Assembly: GCA_014193115.1 (NCBI GenBank)
Contig: BJHQ01000003.1
Span: 66,768 to 130,767, forward strand
From: Planctomycetota bacterium
Lineage (GTDB): Bacteria > Planctomycetota > UBA11346
Length of the DNA: 64,000 nt
Direction: 5' to 3'
Shown here in pieces: positions 54,131 through 62,729 of this stretch (within the stretch, counting starts at the first letter, position 1; every line of letters begins with the position of its first letter). The notes beneath the pieces are model-generated. The model did not search any database. It was not told the DNA's origin and saw nothing but the letters and a program-made list of their open reading frames with translations. The position numbers and the translations under genes were made by a program.

Positions 54131-54259
54131 TGGAAGCGCAGGCTTCAGCCTGCTGAAGAGCAGGAATTTTCAGGGATCACCACGGTGTCGCCTGAGTCCT
54201 GGGAGCGCAGGCTTCAGCCTGCTGGACACCGTGACGGGCAGGCTGAAGCCTGCGCTCCC
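54131..54259. repeat. GCAGGCTTCAGCCTGC palindromic repeats between znuC and znuB
   Basis: GGAAGCGCAGGCTTCAGCCT at 54132-54151, then GGGAGCGCAGGCTTCAGCC at 54201-54219 with a perfect 19-bp inverse at 54241-54259. The core GGCTTCAGCC is itself palindromic. The elements lie between stop and start of two genes of one transporter. Confidence 0.85.
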
Positions 54260-54262
54260 AGG

Positions 54263-55195
54263 ATGAGTGATCTGCTGTCGGCGCTGATCGAGCCCTTCAC
54301 CATGCGGCTGTTCCTGCGGCCGCTGGCGGTCGCGGTGCTGCTCGGCGCCAGCGCCGGACTGGTCGGAGCGCTGCTGCTGCTGCGCCGGCTGACCCTGTTC
54401 GCTGATTCGTTCGCTCATGCCCTGCTGCCCGGCGTCGCCCTCGCCTGGCTGCTGTTCGGCGCGTCCTTGGCGGCACTGTTTGCCGGCGCCCTGGTCGCCG
54501 GGCTCATCACCGCCGCCGCCGGGGCGCTGGTGGCGCGGTCCACCCGGTTGCAGGAGGACGCCGCCGCCGGCGCGGTGTTCATCGCCTTGTTCGCCCTCGG
54601 CGTCGCGATCATGAGCCGGGTCGCGGCGCCAGGAGATCTGCTGCATTACCTGTTCGGCAACCTGCTCGGAGCGACCCGCGGCGACCTGTGGCTGGCGGTG
54701 GCGGTCAGCGCCCTGACCGCCTTCGCGGTGGCGGCGCTCTACCGTCCGATCCTGCTCGAATGCTTCGATCCGGTGTTCCACCGCGCCGCCGGCGGGCGCT
54801 CGGCCACGACCCATCTCGCGATCGTCGCCCTGATCGTGCTCAATCTCGTGGCCGCGTTGCAAAGCGTCGGTCTGGTGCTGGCCGTTGGCCTGTTCGTGCT
54901 GCCCGCGACCACCGCCCGGCTGTGGTGCGACCGCTTCGGCAGCCTGCTCATCGCTTCCTCCGCCATCGGCGCGGTCGGGGCCGCCGCTGGACTGTCTTTG
55001 ACCTGGCACGTCCCGGCCCTGCCCAGTGGCGCCGGCATCGTGGTCTGCCTGGGGGCGGCTTTCGCCGTATCGCTGGCGATCGCACCCGGCGGCCTGCGCG
55101 GCCGGCGGTTCGGACCGCCGGAAGTGGCGACAGATTTCGGGAGCCGGAGATCCGCCGCCCGGGTGGCTCCTGTGGCCACTCCGCCAGACAAGTAG
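54263..55195 (+). CDS. znuB: Zinc ABC transporter permease
   Basis: 310 residues from MSDLLSALIEPFTM (54263), three nt after the repeat. About eight helices. ABC-3 family motifs: FMRLFLRPLAVAVLLG region, LLLLRRLTLFADSFAHALLP (about 40-59), LGVAIMSRVAAPGDLLHYLF and SVGLVLAVGLFVLPATTA. It forms the membrane channel for ZnuC and ZnuA. The long Arg/Pro tail after residue 280 is atypical and may be cytosolic. Confidence 0.92.
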   Translation: MSDLLSALIEPFTMRLFLRPLAVAVLLGASAGLVGALLLLRRLTLFADSFAHALLPGVALAWLLFGASLAALFAGALVAGLITAAAGALVARSTRLQEDAAAGAVFIALFALGVAIMSRVAAPGDLLHYLFGNLLGATRGDLWLAVAVSALTAFAVAALYRPILLECFDPVFHRAAGGRSATTHLAIVALIVLNLVAALQSVGLVLAVGLFVLPATTARLWCDRFGSLLIASSAIGAVGAAAGLSLTWHVPALPSGAGIVVCLGAAFAVSLAIAPGGLRGRRFGPPEVATDFGSRRSAARVAPVATPPDK

Positions 55196-55244
55196 GTCGG
55201 TAAGGGTTGCGGCCCTGGTACGTCCTGGGTACGAGAACACCTGG

Positions 55245-55661
55245 ATGCCGTCTCGGTCAGCATGCGTCGTCGCCCTGGCATGTGCAGCAGCGCCTGCGCT
55301 CGCGGCAGCATCGGCCCTCACAGCAGCCTCGCGCCACCTGACCGTGGCGGTGATGTTGTTCGCTGCGCTGGCTTTGGCCTTCGGGCTGCATCCCCACGCG
55401 AGCCATTCGACGCTTGGCGACCGCGCTGAGGTGGCATGCCCATGCGCTGGGACCCTGTGCGGCGTTCCCGATCCCGAACCGGACAGCGACCACGGTGATG
55501 GTGGACATTGCCATTGTCCTCCGGCTGTGGCCCAACTGCCCAACACGGTTGCACCGATGCTGACCAGCGCCTGGTTCGAAGAGATCTGCTGGCCAGCCGG
55601 TCCGCCGGTGCTGGTCGGCATCGTCATCCCGCCCGACCCCCCGCCTGCACGACGGAGCTGA
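55245..55661 (+). CDS. Small Cys/His-rich exported or membrane protein
   Basis: 138 residues from MPSRSACVVALACAAAP (55245). Two hydrophobic stretches (about 4-25 and 30-50, LTVAVMLFAALALAFGL) are followed by a potential metal-binding region with HPHASHS, CPCAGTLCG and HGDGGHCHCPP. The end is Pro-rich (GIVIPPDPPPARRS). No family recognised. It lies between znuB and the TolC-like gene, and the Cys/His content suits metal sensing or binding for the efflux system. Confidence 0.6.
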   Translation: MPSRSACVVALACAAAPALAAASALTAASRHLTVAVMLFAALALAFGLHPHASHSTLGDRAEVACPCAGTLCGVPDPEPDSDHGDGGHCHCPPAVAQLPNTVAPMLTSAWFEEICWPAGPPVLVGIVIPPDPPPARRS

Positions 55662-55744
55662 ACCGGGACGCCGCAGCTGCGGCGCCCCAGTCCACGCACG
55701 CCGGTCCATTTTGGGCCTGCGATCCGTCGTCATCCGGGGTAGCC

Positions 55745-56992
55745 ATGTCTTCGTCGTTTCCTTGGCGGCTCATGGCCGTCGGCCTGCTCGTGGCGGCACT
55801 TGCTGCCGCTGATGCGCCGCCCGACCACGCGCCGCCATTTTCCTTGCCGGCCCTCATCGCCCGGGCCGAGTTGCGCCATCCCGGCGCTGCCGCTGCCAGC
55901 GCCGTGGTGGAAGCCGCTGCCGCCCGGGCCCGGGCCGCCGCCGCCTGGGACAACCCTGAACTGGAGCTGACCTTTGGCCGCGCGCGGCCACGGGACGACG
56001 AGCGTTCCGCCGATCACCCCTTCGGACTGCGCGCCACCCAGCGCCTGCCCTGGCCGGGGGTGCGTCAGGCGCGCGTCGCGGCCGCCCGCTCGCTTGTCGA
56101 CCAGTCCAGCGCGGCTGCGGCGGTGTTCCGTCTGGAGTTGTCTGCCCAGGTCAGGTGGGCGGCGATTTCCCTCGCCACAGCCCGCCTCGGCGCCGCCCAA
56201 GCCGCCATCGAGGCAAGCGTCGCCGAGGAACTGCATGCCGCTGCGGGCAGAGCCGCCGCGGCCGGCGCCGTCGATCAGGCCACGGTCCACCGCGTCCGCC
56301 TCGAAGTCCTGACAGCGCGGACCCGTCAGGCTGCGGCGCAGCGAGCGGTTGATAGAGCCCTCACTGGGTTGCGCCTGCTGTGCGGTGATGAGCTGCCGGC
56401 GGATCTCACCCTGGCTGAAACGGTATCGCTGGAACCTCAGGCGTTGACCGCGGCCGGAACCACGTTGCTCGAACACCCTCGGCAGGCAGCGCTGAACGCC
56501 GCCATCGCCTGGGCCGACCGCGCCATCGATGCGAAACGTTTGGCCCGCCGCCCGAGCCTCGCCCTCGGCCTCAGCGCCGATCGGGACAGGGAAAACGACA
56601 CGGTGATGCTCAGCGTCGGGCTCGACCTGCCCCTGTGGGACCGGAATCCGGGCGGGATCGCGGCCGCCGCGGCGGATCGCCGGCGGGCGGTGGCCGAGCT
56701 GGCCGCCTGGGATTTAGAACGCCGACAGGTGATCGCCGAAGCCATCGGCGCCTACGCCACAGCCCAGGCCGAGGCAGCCGCGCTGGCAAGGGAATCCCAG
56801 CCGCTGGCCGAAGAGATCGTTCATCTGCGTACCGCCGCCTTCGCGACCGGGGCGATCGCCTTGACCGAGGTGCTGGAAGCCCGCCGGGCCGCCCTGGCGG
56901 TGCAGGCCGCGTTGCTCGATGCCCGCCGCCGCGCCGCCGAGGCCCTGGTCAGACTGGGCCTGGCCCGTGGCGGCTGGGAGGGACTGCCATGA
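55745..56992 (+). CDS. TolC/CusC-like outer-membrane efflux protein
   Basis: 415 residues from MSSSFPWRLMAVGLLVAALA (55745), a signal peptide. Two long helical hairpin repeats of the OEP family are seen: LIARAELRHPGAAAASAVVE (about 35-54), WDNPELELTFGRARP, QRLPWPGVRQARVAAARSLV, then the second half LARRPSLALGLSADRD and LDLPLWDRNPGGIAAAAADR (about 290-309). It forms the outer-membrane exit duct for the RND pump encoded downstream. Shorter than TolC (about 470), as in CzcC/CusC relatives. Confidence 0.9.
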   Translation: MSSSFPWRLMAVGLLVAALAAADAPPDHAPPFSLPALIARAELRHPGAAAASAVVEAAAARARAAAAWDNPELELTFGRARPRDDERSADHPFGLRATQRLPWPGVRQARVAAARSLVDQSSAAAAVFRLELSAQVRWAAISLATARLGAAQAAIEASVAEELHAAAGRAAAAGAVDQATVHRVRLEVLTARTRQAAAQRAVDRALTGLRLLCGDELPADLTLAETVSLEPQALTAAGTTLLEHPRQAALNAAIAWADRAIDAKRLARRPSLALGLSADRDRENDTVMLSVGLDLPLWDRNPGGIAAAAADRRRAVAELAAWDLERRQVIAEAIGAYATAQAEAAALARESQPLAEEIVHLRTAAFATGAIALTEVLEARRAALAVQAALLDARRRAAEALVRLGLARGGWEGLP

Positions 56993-57009
56993 ACATTCAA
57001 AAAGCAGAA

Positions 57010-57149
57010 GAACCGCCAAGACGCCAAGACGGCAAGGCACAACCTGGGGCGAAACCTGGGACAGCCGCCGCTGGCTGGACGACCAGCCGGGTGCGGATGG
57101 ATCTTCTTCCAGGCCTAAACGCCTTGGCGCTTTGGCGCCTTGGCGGTTC
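57010..57149. repeat. MITE-like element with CGCCAAG arms inside the efflux operon
   Basis: Left arm GAACCGCCAAGACGCCAAGA (57010-57037), right arm GCCTTGGCGCTTTGGCGCCT... (57121-57149). An ATG at 56989 overlapping the tolC-like stop opens a frame (MNIQKAEEPPRRQ) straight through this element into the adaptor gene. Confidence 0.8.
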
Positions 57150-57345
57150 CCCAACAGCGACACCCAAGATGAAGACGATGTACTCGAAGCGAAGAGCGCC
57201 TGCACGGCTGGTGAGTGGCGACGTTGCCCACAGCGCTGGCGCCGCTGGCCCGTGCTCGAGCGGACTCTTTGCCGAGCCGGTCCTCGGCGCTCCCAGGGTA
57301 GCCACGCTGGCGCTCGGCGTTTCAACCCGGTTTGGCCTCGCGCTG
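57150..57345 (+). other. Unassigned gap before the adaptor start, with GGCGCTCGGCG repeats
   Basis: With the repeat element before it, 353 bp lie between the tolC-like stop and the most signal-like adaptor start. This part holds CTCGGCGCTCCCAGGG and GCTGGCGCTCGGCGTTTC, copies of the repeat core seen at 40344 and 52596. The adaptor frame stays open throughout, so part of it could be translated if a GTG or the 56989 ATG is used. Confidence 0.5.
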
Positions 57346-58866
57346 ATGGTCTGTGTTGCGGTCGCCATTTTGTCCGGGTGCGGTCAGGCGCCGAGCCTTC
57401 CGGCCGATCCGCATGCAGTCCACGATCATGCCGACCACGATCACGGCGGCGCCGGCCTCGCGGTCACTGCCGCCGTACGGCAGAACCTGGGCATCACCTG
57501 GGCCAAGGCGGAATACCGGGTGGTCCAAGGCGTGCTTCGCCTACCGGCCCGCTATGAGGCCGACGCCAACGCCGAGCACCGCGTCCAGGCTCCGCTGGCA
57601 GGCCGGGTGACCATCCTGGTTGCTCCCTACCAGCAGGTCACCGCCGGTCAGGTGCTGTTCACCGTGACCAGCCCCGATTGGCCGCGCTTGCAATCCGAGC
57701 TGGCCTCGATCGCCGCGGAACGAGCGTTGGCCCCGGCCCGGCTGAAAAACATCGAAGCGCATCACGCGGCGGTGGATCAGGCCCGGGCGATGTGGCAGGA
57801 ACGCTTGACCGCCCTCGACCGTCAGGGCAAGGAGCTGGGCGGCGTCGCCGCCGAACGCAGCGCCGTCGCCGCCCGTCTGGCGGACCTCGACATCGAGCAC
57901 ACCGATGACGAGGAACGCCTGCTCGCCGTGCGCCGCGACCTGGACGGAGCCGATGGCCGCCCCGGACTGCTCAGGCAGCGCTGGGATCTCCTGCTTGGCG
58001 CGGCCGCCGCCCAGACCGGTTTGGCGGTGGAGTACCTGCTCGCCGCGGATCCCGCCGGGGCCGCCGGTCCCGCCGGGGGCGCCGATTCTGCGGGGAGCGC
58101 AAAAGCCGTACCACCACCAACCCCTGACCCGCACGGCCACCACCATTCCCCAACGCGATCGCTGGCCACGCCGGACAACGATGCACCCAACCCGCGGTGG
58201 CGGACGCTGACCGCGATCCCGGTGGTCGCTTCCGCAGACGCCATCATCACCAGCGATCTGCCGACTACCGGCACCCTGGTCGAGGCCGGCGCGCTGGTGC
58301 TGACCGCGATCGATCCCAGTGCCCTGCGCCTGCGTGCCAGCGCCCTGCAGGCCGATCTGCCGCGGCTGTCGCGAGCCCTGCGCGGGCGCGACGGTTTGAC
58401 CGGACGCATCGTACCGATCGATCCCGGCAACCTGGCGACGCTGCCTGCGGTGGTCCAGCTGGCGCCGACCGCCGACGGTGACCGCCGGACCGTGGATCTG
58501 ATCGCCCGGCCGGCGGCCGGCAGCGAACGTCCCGCCGGAGCCCGGCCCGGAGTCGCGGCCCTGCTCGACGTCGTCATCGCCGGATCCCCGGAAGAGGATC
58601 TCGCCATCCCGGTCGCCGCGACCATCCGCGACGGCCTCGACGTGGTGTTCTTCCGTCGCAATCCCAAGAACCCCGACGAAGTCCTGAAGGTGACGGCGGA
58701 CCTCGGCGCCAGCGACGGCCGCTGGGTGGTGGTGAACTCGGGCGTGAAGGAAGGCGACGAGGTCGTGCTGGGTGGCCTCTATCCGCTCAAGCTGGCCCAG
58801 CAGAGCGGCGGAGAAAAAGCAGGGCACTTTCACAGCGATGGCACCTTCCACGACGGCAAGCACTGA
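57346..58866 (+). CDS. RND efflux periplasmic adaptor (membrane-fusion) lipoprotein
   Basis: 506 residues from MVCVAVAILSGCG (57346), which gives a lipobox LSGC but a very short signal; a start further upstream in the same frame is possible. A His-rich start (HAVHDHADHDHGG) suggests metal capture. Lipoyl/barrel halves appear as VQAPLAGRVTILVAPYQQVT and later ITSDLPTTGTLVEAGALVLT. Between them lies a helical hairpin (about 120-200) and an unusual Gly/Ala/Pro and His-rich insert (TPDPHGHHHSPTRS). The end LGGLYPLKLAQQSGG then HFHSDGTFHDGKH is again His-rich. It couples the RND pump to the TolC-like duct. Confidence 0.85.
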   Translation: MVCVAVAILSGCGQAPSLPADPHAVHDHADHDHGGAGLAVTAAVRQNLGITWAKAEYRVVQGVLRLPARYEADANAEHRVQAPLAGRVTILVAPYQQVTAGQVLFTVTSPDWPRLQSELASIAAERALAPARLKNIEAHHAAVDQARAMWQERLTALDRQGKELGGVAAERSAVAARLADLDIEHTDDEERLLAVRRDLDGADGRPGLLRQRWDLLLGAAAAQTGLAVEYLLAADPAGAAGPAGGADSAGSAKAVPPPTPDPHGHHHSPTRSLATPDNDAPNPRWRTLTAIPVVASADAIITSDLPTTGTLVEAGALVLTAIDPSALRLRASALQADLPRLSRALRGRDGLTGRIVPIDPGNLATLPAVVQLAPTADGDRRTVDLIARPAAGSERPAGARPGVAALLDVVIAGSPEEDLAIPVAATIRDGLDVVFFRRNPKNPDEVLKVTADLGASDGRWVVVNSGVKEGDEVVLGGLYPLKLAQQSGGEKAGHFHSDGTFHDGKH

Positions 58867-58952
58867 CATGGAGGAAGCGACGACGCATCTGAGCAGGCCG
58901 GCTCCGCCAGCCCCGACCGACCTGGCGGGCGCCACCAGCCGCCTCACCCATG

Positions 58953-58977
58953 ACGTCTTGGCGTCTTGGCGGTTCAT
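58953..58977. repeat. Single CGCCAAG-type arm before the RND pump gene
   Basis: GACGTCTTGGCGTCTTGGCG then GTTCA, the right-arm orientation, ending 12 nt before the pump start. No left arm is visible upstream. It supplies the false start ATG at 58966. Confidence 0.75.
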
Positions 58978-58989
58978 CAGAAAGCGTAC

Positions 58990-61900
58990 ATGTTTTCCTG
59001 GTTGATCGCACTGTCACTGCGCCACTCCGCCGCCGTCGTCATCGGCGGCGGGGTGCTGCTCGCCGTGGCCGGCTGGCTGATCCCGCGGATGGCGGTGGAT
59101 GTCTTTCCCGAGCTGAATGCGCCGACGGTCGTCATCATGACCGAATCGGGCGGCCTGGCCGCGGACGAGGTCGAGCAATATGTGACGGTGCCGATCGAAT
59201 CCGCCGTCAACGGCATGCCAGGGATGCGCAAGCTGCGCTCGTCGTCGTCACTGGGGCTGTCGATCGTCTGGGCCGAGTTCGATTGGGGCGAAGATATCTA
59301 CCGCGTGCGCACCCAAGTTGCTGAGCGCCTTGCATCAGCGAAGGAAGCACTGCCCGACAATGCCCACGCCGAGATCGCGCCGGTGACCTCGATCACCGGC
59401 GAGGCGATGCTGGTCTCGCTGACCTCGCCGGATGGATCGCGCACGCCGCTGGAATTGCGCGGTTTTGCTGAATTCGAGCTGCGCAACCGCCTGCTCGGCG
59501 TGCCCGGCATCGCCCAAGTCGTGGCCATGGGCGGCGAACTTCCTGAATATCAGATCCTCGCCCGGCAGGACCGTCTGCGCCTGTACGGTCTGACCGTGAC
59601 CGACCTGGCGACCGCCGCCAAAGGCGCCCACTCCACCGCCAGCGCGGGATTCTTGGCCAACGTCGAAGGCAAGGAATTGCCCATCCGCCAGACCGCCCAG
59701 GTCCAATCGGTGGACGACATCAAACGCACGGTCGTGACCTGGCATGCGGGCCTGCCGGTGACGATCGGCGATGTGGCCGACGTGACCTTGGCAGCCGCGC
59801 ATAGCCGTGGCGCCGCCAGCGAAGGTGGGCTCCCGGCGGTGATCCTGTCGATCCAGAAGGGGCCGGGGATGAACACCCTGACGCTCACCAGGCAGCTCGA
59901 CGCGGCCCTGGCCAGCATCCCGCTGCCCAGCGGCATGGTGCTCAACAACCACGTCTTCCGACAAGCCGATTTCATCGAATTCTCAGTCCACAACCTGCAA
60001 AAGGTCCTGATCGAGGCCGCCGTCATCGTCAGCATCGTGCTGATCCTGTTCCTGATGAACGTGCGCACGACCCTGATCACCCTGACCGCGCTGCCCTTGT
60101 CGCTGGCCGGGGCGTTCGTGTTCATGTCGCTCAGCGGCCTGACCATCAACGTCATGACCTTGGGCGGCTTGGCGGTGGCCCTCGGCGGACTGGTCGATGA
60201 CGCGATCATCTATGTCGAGAACGCCTTCCGCCGGTTGCGTGAAAACAGCCAGCTGGCGCCGGATCGGCGCCAAAGCGGCATTGCCGTGGTCGAGCGGTCC
60301 TCGACCGAGATCGCCGGCCCGATGGTCTTCGCCACCATCATCATCGTCCTGGTGTTCGTGCCGCTGCTGTTCCTGTCGGGCATGGAGGGCCGGTTTTTCC
60401 AGCCCCTCGGACTGACCTATATCGCTTCGACCTTGGCCAGCCTGCTGGTGGCGGTCACCCTCACGCCGGCGCTATGTGCGCTGTTGCTGGCGCGGATGCG
60501 CTTCGCGGACGAGGAAAAAGACGGCTTGTTGGTGCGCTGGCTGAAAGCGGCGTATCGCCCGACCCTGATCGTCTGCCTGCGCTTCAAGCGCCTGGTGGTG
60601 CTCAGCTCCCTCGTCCTCGCGGTGGCCAGCCTGGCGTTGGCAGCGACGTTCGGATCGAGTTTTCTGCCCACCTTCAAAGAAGGTACCTGGCAGGTCCAGG
60701 TGATGACGCCGCCCGGCACCTCCTTGATCGAAAGCGATCGTCTGGTGCGCGGCATCGAGTCACGGCTCGCCACGATCCCAGGCGTCACCCAGGTCGCCCG
60801 CCGCACCGGCCGGGCCGAGCGCGACGCCCACGCTGAACCACCGTCGATGTCCGAGATCAACCTCGGGGTCGCGCCCGGCCAACAGGACGCCGTGCGCCGT
60901 GAGCTGGATAAGATCCTGGCTCAGATGCCAGGCGTGGTCACCAGTGTCGGCCAGCCCATCGAGCATCGGTTGTCCCACATCCTGTCCGGCGTGCCGGCGG
61001 CGGTGGCGATCACGGTCTATGGCGATGACCTCGACCAATTGCGCGCCGTGGCGAAGCGGATCGATGCCGCGGTGAAGGCCATCCCCGGCGCCCGTGACGT
61101 GGTCGCCAATCGCGAAATCATGGTCGATACCCTGCCGGTGCGCTATCGCCACGACGACCTCGCCCGGGCCGGCCTGGCCCCGGCAGAGGCCGCCGCCCAG
61201 GTCGAGGCCGCCCTCGCTGGCATCCACATCGCCACCATCAATCAGGGCATCCGCCGCTATGACCTGACGGTGCGGCTGCATCCCGATGAACGGCAAACAC
61301 CGGAACAGGTCGGCGATCTGATCCTGACCAGCCGCCACGGCCCCCAGGTGCGCCTGCGTGAGGTTGCCGAGATCGGTATCGAATCCGCGTCGAACCTGAT
61401 CGCCCGGGAGGGCGCCCGGCGCAAAGCCGTGGTGTCGTTGAACGTGGCCGAAGGCAGCAACCTGGGCGACCTGGTCGCCCAGGTCCGGGCCAAGGTCGAT
61501 CCGCTGGTCGCCGCCGCCGGCCTGACGGTCCATTATGGTGGCCAGTTCGAAGCCCAGCAGGAAGCCAGCCGGACCATCGCCATGATCGGTATCGGCGTCA
61601 TTTTGCTGGTGTTTTTCCTGCTCGCGGCCTCGCTGCAATCGGCCAAGGCGGCGGGACTGGTGATGCTCAACCTGCCGCTGGCGCTGATCGGCGGCATCCT
61701 CGCGGTCTACCTCACCGAATCGCCCAGTGTGATCGGCAACACCCAGGCGCTGTTCGGGTTTGGTCTCTACACAGCGCCGGTGCTGTCCATCGCCAGCCTG
61801 GTCGGATTCATCACCTTGTTCGGCATCGCGGTGCGCAACGGCATCCTGCTCATCAACCAATATCAGAATGATCAGGCAGCCGGAAAAAACGTGCACGACG

Positions 61901-62166
61901 CCATCCTCCATGGCAGCGAGGAACGCCTGGTCGCCATCCTGATGACCGCGCTGTGCGCCGCGATCGGACTGATCCCGTTGGCCATGCTCGCCGGCCAGCC
62001 CGGCGCCGAGATTTTGGCGTCGCTGGCCATCGTGGTCCTCGGCGGCCTGGTCAGCTCCACTGCGCTCAATCTGGTGGTCGTGCCCGCCGCCTATGCCTGG
62101 GTTTTCCGCTACCCCAAGCCACCCGAGCAGCGCAGCGACGCAGCGGCGCCACCATCATCGCCATGA
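58990..62166 (+). CDS. Heavy-metal efflux RND transporter (CusA/CzcA family)
   Basis: 1058 residues from MFSWLIALSLRHSAA (58990). Full HME-RND architecture: TM1 (9-31), periplasmic porter domain, the block of helices 340-530, a second porter domain, and helices 860-1040. GGLVDDAIIYVENAFRRLRE (about 405-424) carries the proton-relay Asp pair of TM4. Also FPELNAPTVVIMTES, LFGIAVRNGILLINQYQNDQ and the C-terminal LVVVPAAYAWVFRY. It exports divalent or monovalent metal ions from periplasm to outside with the adaptor and TolC-like proteins. The VDDAI..VEN..RRLREN form recalls HME subgroups of uncertain substrate; zinc is suggested by context only. Confidence 0.92.
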   Translation: MFSWLIALSLRHSAAVVIGGGVLLAVAGWLIPRMAVDVFPELNAPTVVIMTESGGLAADEVEQYVTVPIESAVNGMPGMRKLRSSSSLGLSIVWAEFDWGEDIYRVRTQVAERLASAKEALPDNAHAEIAPVTSITGEAMLVSLTSPDGSRTPLELRGFAEFELRNRLLGVPGIAQVVAMGGELPEYQILARQDRLRLYGLTVTDLATAAKGAHSTASAGFLANVEGKELPIRQTAQVQSVDDIKRTVVTWHAGLPVTIGDVADVTLAAAHSRGAASEGGLPAVILSIQKGPGMNTLTLTRQLDAALASIPLPSGMVLNNHVFRQADFIEFSVHNLQKVLIEAAVIVSIVLILFLMNVRTTLITLTALPLSLAGAFVFMSLSGLTINVMTLGGLAVALGGLVDDAIIYVENAFRRLRENSQLAPDRRQSGIAVVERSSTEIAGPMVFATIIIVLVFVPLLFLSGMEGRFFQPLGLTYIASTLASLLVAVTLTPALCALLLARMRFADEEKDGLLVRWLKAAYRPTLIVCLRFKRLVVLSSLVLAVASLALAATFGSSFLPTFKEGTWQVQVMTPPGTSLIESDRLVRGIESRLATIPGVTQVARRTGRAERDAHAEPPSMSEINLGVAPGQQDAVRRELDKILAQMPGVVTSVGQPIEHRLSHILSGVPAAVAITVYGDDLDQLRAVAKRIDAAVKAIPGARDVVANREIMVDTLPVRYRHDDLARAGLAPAEAAAQVEAALAGIHIATINQGIRRYDLTVRLHPDERQTPEQVGDLILTSRHGPQVRLREVAEIGIESASNLIAREGARRKAVVSLNVAEGSNLGDLVAQVRAKVDPLVAAAGLTVHYGGQFEAQQEASRTIAMIGIGVILLVFFLLAASLQSAKAAGLVMLNLPLALIGGILAVYLTESPSVIGNTQALFGFGLYTAPVLSIASLVGFITLFGIAVRNGILLINQYQNDQAAGKNVHDAILHGSEERLVAILMTALCAAIGLIPLAMLAGQPGAEILASLAIVVLGGLVSSTALNLVVVPAAYAWVFRYPKPPEQRSDAAAPPSSP

Positions 62167-62207
62167 CGATTCCTCACCGATTCCGCCGCAATCGCGGCCA
62201 TCACCCT

Positions 62208-62247
62208 GGTCGCAGCTGCGACCGTCACTTCGGTCGCAACCGCGACC
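62208..62247. repeat. Adjacent GGTCGC/GCGACC palindromes
   Basis: GGTCGCAGCTGCGACC (62208-62223) is a perfect 16-bp palindrome. GGTCGCAACCGCGACC (62232-62247) forms a 6-bp hairpin. They lie between the RND pump and the small His-rich gene and could slow or pause transcription. Confidence 0.7.
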
Positions 62248-62288
62248 ATCACAACGGCCGCGCCGTCGGCCAACACCGGAGATCACCC

Positions 62289-62729
62289 ATGATCCGACTC
62301 ATCATTCCCGCCTTCGTCCTGCTGCTGGCCAGCACGATTGCGGTCGCTGCTGACCATGATCATGCCATGACCGATCTCGGCAGCCACGCGGTGGGCTCCA
62401 CCACGGTGGCGATCAAAGCTGCTGGTTCGGTCAAACCCGGCGGACGACTGCACCTCGACCTGGCGCACGTCCCCGCGGCGCCGGCCCCCAAGGCCATCCG
62501 CGTCTGGGTCGGCATCGAATCCGGCCGGGGCAGCGCCAAAGCCAAGGCCGAACTGGAAAAGGACGGATTGTACGAAGCCCTGGTCGAACTGCCCGCACCT
62601 TTGCCCGAGGGCGCAAAAATCTGGATCAGTGTCGAGCCCGCTTCTGGCGAAACGGTGAAGGCGTCGCTGCCCATCCCCGCCGCCGTTGCAGAACATCACG
62701 ACCACGACCACGCCGGACACAAGCACTGA
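62289..62729 (+). CDS. Periplasmic His-rich protein, probable metal-binding partner of the efflux pump
   Basis: 146 residues from MIRLIIPAFVLLLASTIAVA (62289), a signal peptide. A mature N-terminus DHDHAMTDLG and C-terminus AEHHDHDHAGHKH flank a beta-rich domain (GSTTVAIKAAGSVKPGGRLH, KAIRVWVGIESGRGSAKAKA, AKIWISVEPASGETVKASLP). No named family recognised. Position at the end of the efflux genes and clustered His at both ends suggest metal buffering for the pump. Confidence 0.78.
   Translation: MIRLIIPAFVLLLASTIAVAADHDHAMTDLGSHAVGSTTVAIKAAGSVKPGGRLHLDLAHVPAAPAPKAIRVWVGIESGRGSAKAKAELEKDGLYEALVELPAPLPEGAKIWISVEPASGETVKASLPIPAAVAEHHDHDHAGHKH

Noticed and set aside
54170..55699. 509-codon minus-strand frame opposite znuB
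   Set aside because: Overlaps znuB fully and is Gly/Gln/Arg-rich without domains.
56989..57345. ATG at 56989 as the adaptor start (ATGA overlap with the tolC-like stop)
   Set aside because: It would put over 100 residues of translated repeat DNA before the lipobox; kept only as an alternative.
57541..58977. 478-codon minus-strand frame opposite the adaptor gene
   Set aside because: Antisense to a gene with clear adaptor features; its start (MNRQDAKTS) is translated repeat arm.
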